A DNA stretch of 64,000 bases from Planctomycetales bacterium 71-10 (GTDB taxonomy: Bacteria; Planctomycetota; Planctomycetia; Isosphaerales; Isosphaeraceae). The position numbers were made by a program, and so were the translations under genes. This document shows positions 38,046 to 46,590 of the stretch, piece after piece. The stretch lies in contig MKTT01000100.1 in NCBI GenBank assembly GCA_001898385.1, forward strand, positions 1 through 64,000, in the 5' to 3' direction. The first letter of the stretch is position 1, and each line of letters begins with the position of its first letter. Under the pieces are notes generated by a model. That model was not told where the DNA came from. It was given only the letters and a program-made list of their open reading frames with translations, and searched no databases.

Positions 38046-38133
38046 CGGCGTCCTCCCGCCTCGGGCGTGGGTGCGTGGTCGGGTTCGATCGTGTGCGGAG
38101 ATGTTCGGATGAAGGGCCTTCGATCGCGGCGGC

Positions 38134-39849
38134 TCAGACCTCGGTCATCGTCTCGCGGAGGACCTCTTCGACGCTCGTGCGGCCCTCGGAGACCGCCTCC
38201 AGGCCGACCTCCCGGAGGGTCTTCATGCCGTACTTGCGGCAGGCCTCGCGGAAGTCGTCCAGCGAGACCTCGGCGACGATCATGTCCCGCAGGATGTCGT
38301 TCATGACGATCAGCTCGTAGATCCCCTGCCGGCCCTTGTAGCCGGTGTTGTTGCAGCGGTCGCAGCCCTTGCCGTAGAACCACTTCTGGGCCGACGCCTG
38401 CTCCTGCGTCAGGCCCAGCTCCATGAGGACCTCGGCCGACGGCGTGAACTCGGTCTTGCAGTTCTGGCAGAGCCGCCGCACCAGCCGCTGGGCCAGCACC
38501 GCCTCGACCGTGGCCGTGATGAGGAACGTCGGCAGGCCCATGTCGCGGAGCCGGGTCACGGCCGACGGCGCGTCGTTGGTGTGCAGCGTCGTGAAGACGA
38601 CGTGGCCGGTGAGCGACGCCTGGATCGAGATCTCGGCCGTCTCCAGGTCGCGGGTCTCCCCCACCAGGATCTTGTCCGGATCCTGCCGCAGGATGGCCCG
38701 CAGGCAGGCGGCGAACGTCACCCCGATCTCCGGGTTGATCGGCACCTGGATGAGGCCCTCGATCTCGTACTCGACCGGCTCCTCGGTCGTGATGATCTTG
38801 TCCTCGATCTTGTTCAGCTCGTTCAGCGTCGCGTAGAGCGTGGTCGTCTTCCCCGACGACGTCGGCCCCGTGACCAGGATGATCCCGTTCGGCTTGTGGA
38901 TCACATCCATCCAGCGCGCCAGGGTGTCGCCGGGCATGCCCAGCTTCTTCAGGTCGAGCTGGACGACCGAGCGGTCGAGGATCCGCAGCACCACGCTCTC
39001 GCCGAACATCGTCGGCAGGGTGGAGACGCGGATGTCCACGCTGTTCCCCCCCAGCGCCAGCTGGATCTTGCCGTCCTGCGGCAGCCGACGCTCGGCGATG
39101 TCGAGGTTCGACATGACCTTGATGCGGCTGGAGATCGCCGGCGCCAGGTGCCGAGGCGGCGGCACCAGCTCGTACAGGATGCCGTCCACCCGGTACCGCA
39201 TCTTGTACTCTTCTTCGAACGGCTCGAAGTGGATGTCCGACGCCTTGTCCTTGATCGCCAGCAGCAGCACCATGTTCAGGAGCTTGCGCACCGGCGCCGC
39301 CTCGGCCATCTCCTCGATCGCCTCCAGGTCGATCGTGTTGTCGTTCCGGCCGGCCATCTTCTGCAGGCCCTTGTCCTGCTCGATCTGCTTCACCACGTCC
39401 GAGATCGACTCGTGGTGGCCGGCGTAGATCCGCTCGATCGCCGCCGTCACGTCCGACTCCGACGCGATCACCCCCTTGACCGGCACCCCCAGGAACAGGC
39501 CCAGGTCCGACAGCGTCGCCGGGTTCTGGGGCTCGGCCATCGCGACCGTGACGCTCTTGTCCTTCTTCCCCTGCGAGATCGGCACGACCTTGAACGTCGT
39601 CGCCATGCTCTCGTTGACGATCTCCGTCATCTCGGCCGGGATCGTGGTGTCCGCCAGCTTGATCACCTTCATCCCCAGCTGCTCGCCCAGCGCCTTGAGG
39701 ACGTGGTCCTCCTTCGCCAGCCCGAGCCGCACCAGCACCTTCCCCAGCAGCTCGCCGGCCCCCCGCTTCTGCTCCTCGAGGGCGCGCATCAGCCCCTCCT
39801 CGTCGAGGTAGCCCATGTCGACCATGATGGTGCCGAGCCGTCGCGCCAT
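38134..39849 (-). CDS. pilB: PilB/GspE-family assembly ATPase (second copy)
   Basis: A 571-residue hexameric ATPase that powers pseudopilus extension. Residues ~1-150 are a MshEN-type N-domain (GYLDEEGLMRALEEQKRGAG, LGEQLGMKVIKLADTTIP). The motor domain has Walker A GPTSSGKTTTLY at ~333 (Ser in place of the usual Gly after Thr), the Asp box TTEEPVEYEIEGLIQV, Walker B ILVGETRDLETAEISIQASL and the His box FTTLHTNDAPSA. The zinc site is CQNC at ~463 with GCDRC at ~495, then GYKGRQGIYEL. The ATG at 39849 is chosen because the frame upstream has shadow composition. It lies directly before the platform gene and is its likely partner. Confidence 0.95.
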   Translation of the reverse strand: MARRLGTIMVDMGYLDEEGLMRALEEQKRGAGELLGKVLVRLGLAKEDHVLKALGEQLGMKVIKLADTTIPAEMTEIVNESMATTFKVVPISQGKKDKSVTVAMAEPQNPATLSDLGLFLGVPVKGVIASESDVTAAIERIYAGHHESISDVVKQIEQDKGLQKMAGRNDNTIDLEAIEEMAEAAPVRKLLNMVLLLAIKDKASDIHFEPFEEEYKMRYRVDGILYELVPPPRHLAPAISSRIKVMSNLDIAERRLPQDGKIQLALGGNSVDIRVSTLPTMFGESVVLRILDRSVVQLDLKKLGMPGDTLARWMDVIHKPNGIILVTGPTSSGKTTTLYATLNELNKIEDKIITTEEPVEYEIEGLIQVPINPEIGVTFAACLRAILRQDPDKILVGETRDLETAEISIQASLTGHVVFTTLHTNDAPSAVTRLRDMGLPTFLITATVEAVLAQRLVRRLCQNCKTEFTPSAEVLMELGLTQEQASAQKWFYGKGCDRCNNTGYKGRQGIYELIVMNDILRDMIVAEVSLDDFREACRKYGMKTLREVGLEAVSEGRTSVEEVLRETMTEV

Positions 39850-40153
39850 GCCTCGCCCCCGATCGCTCCACGCGCGGGACGCCCACGGGAAGGCCCGGGG
39901 CCCCCGTCCACGCCTCGTCGTCGGTCCGTTTCGTCGTGTGGTCGCTTGAGAGAAGATCGCGGCCGTCGCGAGGGGCGGCGCGCGGAGCTTGCCGGATCGA
40001 TCCGCCCGGGGGCCGCCGAGGGGGGCGGCCTGGGAGGCCGCCCCGAACCCTCGCACCCGCCCGGACGCCTGCCAGGCCCAAGGGAGCTTGAACCTATTTC
40101 AACGTGTACAACTCAAATACTCGCCGCGGGACCGCGCGTGACGGCCGCCCGGC

Positions 40154-41263
40154 TCATTCCTCCTCCTCGCCCTCCTCTTCCTCCTCGAAGATCCCCTTCT
40201 TGGCGTTCTCGATCCGGTCCCGCAGGTCGTTGACCTTGCGCGCCTTGTAGAGGACCTCCTGCTCCTCGACCAGCCCCTGCTTCCACAGGTTGAACAGGCT
40301 GTCGTCCAGCAGGATCATGCCGTGCTTGCGGCCCGTCTGGATCGACGAGTCGATGCGGTACGTCTTGTTCTCGCGGATCAGGTTCGAGATGGCCGGCGTG
40401 ACCACCAGCATCTCGTAGGCGGCCACCAGCCCCTTCGGCTTCCTCGGCAGCAGCGCCTGGGCCAGCACCCCGATGATCGCCACCGAGAGCTGCGTCCGGA
40501 TCTGGTCCTGCTGCTCCTTCGGGAAGACGTCGATGATGCGGTTGACCGTCCCCTCGGCCGAGTTCGTGTGCAGCGTGCCGAAGACGATGTGCCCCGTCTC
40601 GGCGGCCGTGATCGCGGCCTGGATCGTCGCCAGGTCGCGCATCTCGCCCACGAGGATGATGTCCGGGTCCATGCGCAAGGCGCGGCGGATCGCCTCCGGG
40701 AAGTCCGGCACGTCGATGCCGATCTCGCGCTGGTTGACCAGCGACTTCTTGTGCTTGTGGAAGTATTCGATCGGGTCTTCGATGGTGATGATGTGACGGT
40801 CCATGTTGTCGTTGATCCAGTTGATCATCGACGCCAGGCTCGTCGTCTTGCCCGAGCCCGTCGGGCCCGTCACCAGGATGAGGCCGCGGGGCCGCTGGAT
40901 CAGCTCCTCCATCACCGCCGGCAGCCCGAGCTGCTCGAACGTGAGGAACTCGTTCGGGATCCGCCGCAGCACCAGGCCGATGTTGCCGCGCTGCTTGAAG
41001 ATGGCGACGCGGAACCGGGCCATCTCGCCGAAGGCGAACCCGAAGTCCGTCCCGCCGACCTCCTGCAACTCCTGCTGGCACCGCTCCGGCGTGATGCTCT
41101 TCATGAGCGCCGTGGTGTCCGGCGGCTCCAGCACCTTCGTCGCCAGCGGCCGCATGTGGCCGTGCAGCCGCAGCATCGGCTGGCTCCCGACCGTCAGGTG
41201 CAGGTCGCTCGCCCGCTGGGTGCACACCGTCTGGAGGAGCTTATCGATGAGGATCGTGCCCAT
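40154..41263 (-). CDS. pilT: PilT-like retraction ATPase with poly-Glu tail
   Basis: A 369-residue ATPase of the PilT family, which drives pilus retraction in type IV pili. There is a PAS-like N-domain (KLLQTVCTQRASDLHLTVGS), Walker A GPTGSGKTTSLASMINWIN at ~138, Asp box ITIEDPIEYFHKHKKSLVNQ, Walker B IILVGEMRDLATIQAAITAA and His box FGTLHTNSAEGTVNRIIDVF. AIIGVLAQALLPR is PilT-typical and the AIRAL motif is replaced by TYRIDSSIQTG. The last ~12 residues are almost all Glu (FEEEEEGEEEE), which is not usual for PilT. It lies between the two PilB/GspE genes. Retraction implies a dynamic filament rather than pure type II secretion. Confidence 0.94.
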   Translation of the reverse strand: MGTILIDKLLQTVCTQRASDLHLTVGSQPMLRLHGHMRPLATKVLEPPDTTALMKSITPERCQQELQEVGGTDFGFAFGEMARFRVAIFKQRGNIGLVLRRIPNEFLTFEQLGLPAVMEELIQRPRGLILVTGPTGSGKTTSLASMINWINDNMDRHIITIEDPIEYFHKHKKSLVNQREIGIDVPDFPEAIRRALRMDPDIILVGEMRDLATIQAAITAAETGHIVFGTLHTNSAEGTVNRIIDVFPKEQQDQIRTQLSVAIIGVLAQALLPRKPKGLVAAYEMLVVTPAISNLIRENKTYRIDSSIQTGRKHGMILLDDSLFNLWKQGLVEEQEVLYKARKVNDLRDRIENAKKGIFEEEEEGEEEE

Positions 41264-41563
41264 GCCGTCGCTAACCTCCCCTGGGGTCCAACAAACACAA
41301 CCGGTCTTCGGCTCGAATCGCGTCGGACTTGACTTCGTCCCGCAGACCAGGTGTCCATCGAATTCCTGAGGTCCGTGTTAGGGTTAGGCGAACGTGCCCT
41401 AATCCTCTCGGCCTGACTCATTATTTCGACCTGGCGGTGAGGGATCAAGCGCGCAAGTGCTTGGAAAACCAACGAGAACAAAGTGAGAGGCCCCGCTCGG
41501 GGGCCCTCGCGGGCCGACCATCGACCCCGGCCCCATGCCGGGCTCCGGTAAGATCGACTCGAA
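41264..41563. other. 300-bp gap between the first ATPase gene and pilT
   Basis: Contains the terminator-like hairpin listed separately and an inverted pair TTAGGG...CCCTAA at ~41379-41404. It is relatively AT-rich near 41405-41480, so a promoter for pilT and the genes below is likely. No gene was seen. Confidence 0.45.
41489..41505 (-). terminator. Hairpin downstream of the first PilB/GspE gene
   Basis: On the minus strand GGCCCC/GGGGCC form a stem around CGAGC and are followed by TCTCACTTTGTTCTCG. It would separate the first ATPase gene from pilT and the pseudopilin genes, at least partly. Confidence 0.45.
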
Positions 41564-43324
41564 TCACGCTGAAGTAGGCGACTTTGGAGCCCCCGCGGCC
41601 GGGACCGGCTGGGGCGCGACGGCGACATCATTCTTGGTGATGCGCAACACCTCTTCCAGGGTGGTGATCCCCTTGAGGGCCTTGATGATCCCGTCCTCGT
41701 AGAGCGTGCGCATCCCCTGCTTTCGGGCCACCTTGCGGATCGCCATGGTGGATTCGCCCTTGAACGCCATCTCGCGGACGGTGTTGGTCATGAGCATCAA
41801 CTCGTAGATGCCCATCCGGCCGCGATACCCCTTCTTGTTGCAGTTGGAACACCCCTTCCCCTTCACGAAGTTCGCTTTCTTGGCCAACTCGGGCCGCAGG
41901 CCCAGCCCGGCCAGGACATGCGCCGGGGGCTCGATCCGGACCTTGCACTTGGGGCACACCTTGCGCACCAAGCGTTGAGCCAAGACTGCAAGCACGGAAC
42001 TGGCGACGAGGAACGGTTGGATGCCCACATCGACCAGGCGTGTAATGGCGCTGGGCGCATCGTTCGTGTGGAGAGTACTGAAAACCAAGTGTCCCGTCAG
42101 CGAAGCCTGGATCGCCGTCTCGGCGGTCTCCAGATCGCGGATTTCCCCCACGAGGAGGATGTTCGGGTTCTGCCGGAGCATGGCTCGAATGATGCGTGCG
42201 AAGGTCATCCCGATCTTCGCCTTCACTTCACACTGGTTCACCCCCGGCAGGTAGTATTCGACCGGATCCTCGGCCGTGATGATCTTCACGTCGGGCCGGT
42301 TCAACTCGTTGAGGGCGGCGTAGAGGGTGGTCGTCTTCCCGGAGCCCGTCGGCCCGGTGACCAGGAGGATGCCGTTGGGCCGCCGGATGAGCTGCTTGAA
42401 CTTGGCGTAGTCCTCCTCCGAGAATCCGAGATCTTGGAGGCTGACCTTGATGTTGTCGCGGTCCAGGATGCGCATGACCACCGACTGGCCGTGCGTGGTG
42501 GGGAGGATGCTGACGCGGAGGTCGATGTCCTTGCCGGCGACGAGGATCTTGATGCGGCCGTCCTGGGGCCGGCGCTTCTCGGCGATGTCGATCTGCCCCA
42601 TGATCTTGAGGCGGCTGACCATGGCGCCCAGGAGCCGGCGGGGGGCCGAATCGCGCTCCATGAGCACGCCGTCGATCCGGTATCGGATCCGGACGCGCTC
42701 GGCGAAGGGCTCGATATGGATGTCCGAGGCCCGGTTGCGGACCGCCTCCTCGATGATGAGGTGGACGAGGCGGATGACCGGGGCGTCCCCTTCTTCGAGG
42801 GTGTTGGTCCGGGACGACTTGCCGCCGCCGTCCTCGTCCATGTAGTCCATCTGGGTGTCGGTGAACTCCCCGAGCATGGAGTCGACCGACTCGGTCTCGC
42901 CCGCCGCGCCGCCGTAATACTTGTTGATGGCCTCGATGATGGCCTCGCGGGGCGCGAGGGCCACCTCGATCTCGCGGTTCAGCACGAAGCGGAGCTTCTC
43001 GATGGTTTCGAAGCCCATCGGGTCGTGCATGATGACCTTGATGGACCCGTTCCCCTCGGCCATCGGCATCACGATGTTCTCGCGGGCGAGGGATTCGGGG
43101 ACCTTGCCGATCACCGAGGCCGGGATCTCGACCTCGCGCAGCTCGACGTAGGCGAGGCCGTGCTGCTCCGCCTTGGCCTTGGTGACGTCGGTGGCGTCGG
43201 CGTAGCCGAGCTTGACGAGCGCGTCCTCGACGTCGCCGCCGGAGCGCTCGGCCTCCTTCAACTGATCCGGCCCGATCACGCCGCGGCGGATGAGGATTTC
43301 GGTCCAATCCCGGCTCTTGGCCAT
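41564..43324 (-). CDS. PilB/GspE-family assembly ATPase (first copy)
   Basis: A 586-residue type II/IV secretion ATPase. The MshEN N-domain is at ~1-150 (RGVIGPDQLKEAERSGGDVE, QHGLAYVELREVEIPASVIG). An acidic linker is at ~165-185 (DTQMDYMDEDGGGKSSRTN). The motor has Walker A GPTGSGKTTTLYAALNELN at ~326, Asp box ITAEDPVEYYLPGVNQCEV, Walker B LLVGEIRDLETAETAIQASL and His box FSTLHTNDAPSA. The zinc site is CPKC at ~460 with GCSNC at ~491. It is a paralogue of the ATPase at 38134 and is the first gene of the block. Two assembly ATPases with one platform protein are unusual; the pair may serve different filaments or a partner encoded elsewhere. Confidence 0.95.
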   Translation of the reverse strand: MAKSRDWTEILIRRGVIGPDQLKEAERSGGDVEDALVKLGYADATDVTKAKAEQHGLAYVELREVEIPASVIGKVPESLARENIVMPMAEGNGSIKVIMHDPMGFETIEKLRFVLNREIEVALAPREAIIEAINKYYGGAAGETESVDSMLGEFTDTQMDYMDEDGGGKSSRTNTLEEGDAPVIRLVHLIIEEAVRNRASDIHIEPFAERVRIRYRIDGVLMERDSAPRRLLGAMVSRLKIMGQIDIAEKRRPQDGRIKILVAGKDIDLRVSILPTTHGQSVVMRILDRDNIKVSLQDLGFSEEDYAKFKQLIRRPNGILLVTGPTGSGKTTTLYAALNELNRPDVKIITAEDPVEYYLPGVNQCEVKAKIGMTFARIIRAMLRQNPNILLVGEIRDLETAETAIQASLTGHLVFSTLHTNDAPSAITRLVDVGIQPFLVASSVLAVLAQRLVRKVCPKCKVRIEPPAHVLAGLGLRPELAKKANFVKGKGCSNCNKKGYRGRMGIYELMLMTNTVREMAFKGESTMAIRKVARKQGMRTLYEDGIIKALKGITTLEEVLRITKNDVAVAPQPVPAAGAPKSPTSA

Positions 43325-43771
43325 GACGAGGTAGCTCCCAGGGGGGTTGCCGAGAAGGCCCTGTGCGCGTGCATGCGCACGGCTCCACGCACCACCCGGC
43401 GAGGCGTCGGTCCGACGCGCCGTCCGGGGGGCGGGGCGCGATACTATGGCGTAACGTCAGGTACGAATGCAAGGACCACGACGTGACGGGCCGAGCGGCT
43501 TCGACCGTCCCGTCCGACGACCGGCGATGGGGGATGATCAAGGATCGATAATGTCGAACTCAACGTACCAGACCGATTTTCCGCCATCAAGCGATCCCTA
43601 TGGAATTCGAGGTCGGCGGTATCGATCGTGCGGGCACCGGAGGGGGGCGACGACTTGACTTGGGCCCCCGCCCCCACGACTCTAGTTCACGACCGACGTC
43701 GACGCGGCCGGATCGGCGACGACGTCGGTCGACCCGAATCCAGAGCCGGAGGACGCGCCTTGCATCGCACC
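43325..43771. other. Divergent intergenic region
   Basis: 447 bases between the start of the pilus block (minus) and a sugar-dehydrogenase-like gene (plus). It should contain the main promoters of both. No convincing gene or sigma-70 pair was recognised; small frames here lack ribosome sites. Confidence 0.4.
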
Positions 43772-44992
43772 ATGCAGATCACCAGCACCGCCGCACTCTT
43801 CGCCGCGACCGTCCTGGCCGCGGGGCCGGCCGTCGGCCAGGCCGTCGCCCTGCCGAAGGTCGAGACCCGCGTCGCCTACCCGAACCTCAAGTTCGATCGC
43901 CCCGTCGCGCTGGACTACCCGCGCGAGGACCCGAGCCGCTACTACGTCGCGGAGCAGCACCAGGCCAAGGTCTGGTCGTTCCCGTCGAGCCCGCGGGACA
44001 CCTCGGAGAAGGCGCTGTTCCTCGAACTCCCCGACCCGATCAACCGGGGCAACGAGGAAGGGCTCCTCGGCTTGGCGTTCCATCCGAAGTACAAGGAGAA
44101 CGGCCAGTTCTTCGTCTACTATTCCGCGAAGGACGCCGAGCGACGTTCGGTGGTCTCGCGGTTCAAGGTCTCCAAGGACGACCCGCTGAAGGCCGACCCG
44201 GCGAGCGAGGAGCGGATCTGGGTCTCGGACGTCGACCGCTGGGAGAACCACAACGGCGGGACGATCCGCTTCGGCCCCGACGGCTACCTCTATATTACGC
44301 TCGGCGACGGCGGCGCGGCGGACGACCCCCTGAGCACGGGCCAGAACCCGAAGGACTGGTTCGGCTCGATCCTGCGGATCGACGTCGACCACCCCGCCGA
44401 CGGCAAGGCTTACGGCATCCCGGCGGACAACCCGGCCGCGGGCTCCAAGGCCCACAAGCACTGGGCCCCGGAGGTCTTCGCGATCGGCCTGCGGAACGTC
44501 TGGAAGTTCAGCTTCGACCGCGAGACGGGCGACCTGTGGGCCGGCGACGTCGGCCAGAACCTCTGGGAGTACGTCCACAAGGTCGACAACGGCGGCAACT
44601 ACGGCTGGAGCATCCGCGAGGGCTTCCACCCGTTCCAGCCGAACCGTCGGCAGAAGGCCGATCCGGCCGGGCCGATCAAGCCCCCGTACGCCGAGTACCC
44701 CCATCAGCCGACGGCCGATCGGCCCGACTCGGGCCTGAGCATCACGGGCGGCTACGTCTACCGCGGCTCGGCCATCCCCGCGCTCAAGGGCTGGTACGTC
44801 TACGGCGACTACGACTCGGGCCGGATCTGGGCCCTGAAGCCCGAGGGGGGCAAGGCGGCGGCGTCGGGCGAGATCCTCAAGCTCACGCCCCAGAACAAGC
44901 TGAACATCACGTCGTTCGACGAGACGCCCGACGGCGAGCTGCTGATCCTGGCCTTCGACGGCCGGATCCACGAGCTGGCCCCCGCGAAGTGA
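43772..44992 (+). CDS. Secreted PQQ-type sugar dehydrogenase/sorbosone dehydrogenase-like propeller
   Basis: A 406-residue exported protein. Residues 1-22 are a signal peptide (STAALFAATVLAAGPAVGQA). Residues ~30-400 are a six-bladed propeller of the glucose/sorbosone dehydrogenase family: FDRPVALDYPREDPSRYYVA, EEGLLGLAFHPKYKENGQFF, HNGGTIRFGPDGYLYITLGD, GSILRIDVD, IGLRNVWKFSFDRETGDLWA and GQNLWEYVHKVDNGGNYGW. The RNxW and NYGW blocks are typical of this fold, in which PQQ binds on top with calcium. Oxidation of an aldose in the periplasm is the likely role; cofactor binding is inferred. A UxaA-type sugar-acid dehydratase gene follows after 37 bases, so a sugar oxidation pathway is suggested. 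Confidence 0.87.
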   Translation: MQITSTAALFAATVLAAGPAVGQAVALPKVETRVAYPNLKFDRPVALDYPREDPSRYYVAEQHQAKVWSFPSSPRDTSEKALFLELPDPINRGNEEGLLGLAFHPKYKENGQFFVYYSAKDAERRSVVSRFKVSKDDPLKADPASEERIWVSDVDRWENHNGGTIRFGPDGYLYITLGDGGAADDPLSTGQNPKDWFGSILRIDVDHPADGKAYGIPADNPAAGSKAHKHWAPEVFAIGLRNVWKFSFDRETGDLWAGDVGQNLWEYVHKVDNGGNYGWSIREGFHPFQPNRRQKADPAGPIKPPYAEYPHQPTADRPDSGLSITGGYVYRGSAIPALKGWYVYGDYDSGRIWALKPEGGKAAASGEILKLTPQNKLNITSFDETPDGELLILAFDGRIHELAPAK

Positions 44993-45029
44993 CCGACCGA
45001 CGCCCCGCCGAGACGAGGGACCGACCCAG

Positions 45030-46589
45030 ATGGCGACCGCATCGCGAACGTGCCGGGCGGTCCTCCTCCGAGGGGACGACGACGTGGCCGTGGCCCCCGC
45101 CCCCATCCCGGCGGGGGCCCGGGTCGACGTCGCCGGCGCGACGGTCGAGGCGCTCGCGCCGGTGGCCCTCGGCCACAAGATCGCCGTCCGCGACGTCGCC
45201 GAAGGCGCCCCCGTGCGGAAGTACGGCCAGGTGATCGGCTTCGCCTCGAAGCCGATCCCGGTCGGCTCGCACGTCCACGTCCACAACCTCCGCGCCGACC
45301 TGTTCGAACGCGACTACGCCTTCGCCTCCGAGCGGCCCGAGCCCCGCGCGCCCGAGCCGCCCCGGACCTTCCGCGGCTACCTGCGCCCGGACGGGCGGGT
45401 CGGCACGCGGAACTACATCGCCGTCGTCAGCACGGTGAATTGCTCGGCCAGCACCTCACGGTTCATCTCCGAGCGGTTCCGGGGCCGCGACTTCCGCCGG
45501 TCGCATCCCAACGTCGACGGCGTGTTCGCCATCACCCACAAGGGGGGCTGCGGCCTTCCGTTCGAAGGGAAGGACCATCAGATCCTCGAACGGGTCCTGG
45601 CCGGGTTCGTCAACCACCCGAACGTCGCCGCGTACATCCTCGTCGGCCTGGGGTGCGAGGGGGCCTACGCCCAGCATTTGATCGAGTCGCAACACCTGCG
45701 GCTCGTCTCCCACGGCGACCCTGCGCCGCCCCCCCCGCCCCGCGTCTTCACCATCCAGGAGGAAGGGGGCATCGGCCGGACGGTCGAGGCGGCCGTGGCG
45801 GCCGTCGAGCGCCTGCTCCCCGCGGCCGACGCCTGGCGGCGGACGGAGCAGCCGGCTTCGAAGCTCTGCCTTGCCCTGGAATGCGGCGGATCGGACGGCA
45901 ACTCGGGCGTGACGGCCAACCCGGCGCTCGGCGTGGCGGCCGACCTGGTCATCGCCCAGGGCGGGTCGGCCGTGCTGGGCGAGACCACGGAGATCTACGG
46001 CGCGGAACACCTGCTGACCCGCCGCGCGACCTCGGAGGCGGTGGGCCGGAAGCTCGTCGACCGCATCCGATGGTGGGAGTGGTACACCGGCGTCTTCGGT
46101 GCCGAGATCAACAACAACCCCTCGCCCGGCAACAAGGCGGGGGGGCTGTCGACGATCTACGAGAAGTCGCTAGGGGCGCTGGCGAAGGCCGGATCGACGC
46201 CGCTCGTCGACGTCGTCGACTTCGCCGAACCGGTGAAAAGCCCGGGGCTGACGTTCATGGACACGCCGGGATACGACCCCGTCTGCACGACGGGCCTGGT
46301 CGCGGGCGGGGCGAACGTCCTGGTCTTCACGACCGGGCGGGGCAGCGTGCTGGGCCTCAAGCCGACGCCCTGCATCAAGGTGGCGACGAACACGCCGATG
46401 TTCGAGAAGATGAAGGATGATATGGACCTGGACGCCGGGACGATCCTCGACGGCGAGCCCGTCGAGGCCGTGGGACGCCGCCTCTTCGACCTCATCCTGG
46501 GCGTCGCGAGCGGCGAGGCGACCCGGAGCGAGGGCTCCGGCCTCGGCGAGGAAGAGTTCGCCCCCTGGACCATCGGGCCGACCCTCTGA
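45030..46589 (+). CDS. UxaA/GarD-family sugar-acid dehydratase
   Basis: A 519-residue protein of the altronate/galactarate dehydratase family, which removes water from a hexonic or hexaric acid to give a 2-keto-3-deoxy acid. Residues ~8-90 are the N-terminal SAF domain (VAVAPAPIPAGARVDVAG, LGHKIAVRDVAEGAPVRKYG). The second domain has FRGYLRPDGRVGTRNYIAVV, THKGGCGLPFEGKDH, GLGCEG, LECGGSDGNSGVTANPALG and ETTEIYGAEHLLTRR; the conserved Cys and His residues fit an iron site. SAF plus catalytic domain at ~500 residues is the UxaA/GarD layout. Substrate (altronate, galactarate or another) is not resolvable. The next gene begins one base after its stop. Confidence 0.92.
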   Translation: MATASRTCRAVLLRGDDDVAVAPAPIPAGARVDVAGATVEALAPVALGHKIAVRDVAEGAPVRKYGQVIGFASKPIPVGSHVHVHNLRADLFERDYAFASERPEPRAPEPPRTFRGYLRPDGRVGTRNYIAVVSTVNCSASTSRFISERFRGRDFRRSHPNVDGVFAITHKGGCGLPFEGKDHQILERVLAGFVNHPNVAAYILVGLGCEGAYAQHLIESQHLRLVSHGDPAPPPPPRVFTIQEEGGIGRTVEAAVAAVERLLPAADAWRRTEQPASKLCLALECGGSDGNSGVTANPALGVAADLVIAQGGSAVLGETTEIYGAEHLLTRRATSEAVGRKLVDRIRWWEWYTGVFGAEINNNPSPGNKAGGLSTIYEKSLGALAKAGSTPLVDVVDFAEPVKSPGLTFMDTPGYDPVCTTGLVAGGANVLVFTTGRGSVLGLKPTPCIKVATNTPMFEKMKDDMDLDAGTILDGEPVEAVGRRLFDLILGVASGEATRSEGSGLGEEEFAPWTIGPTL

Positions 46590-46590
46590 C

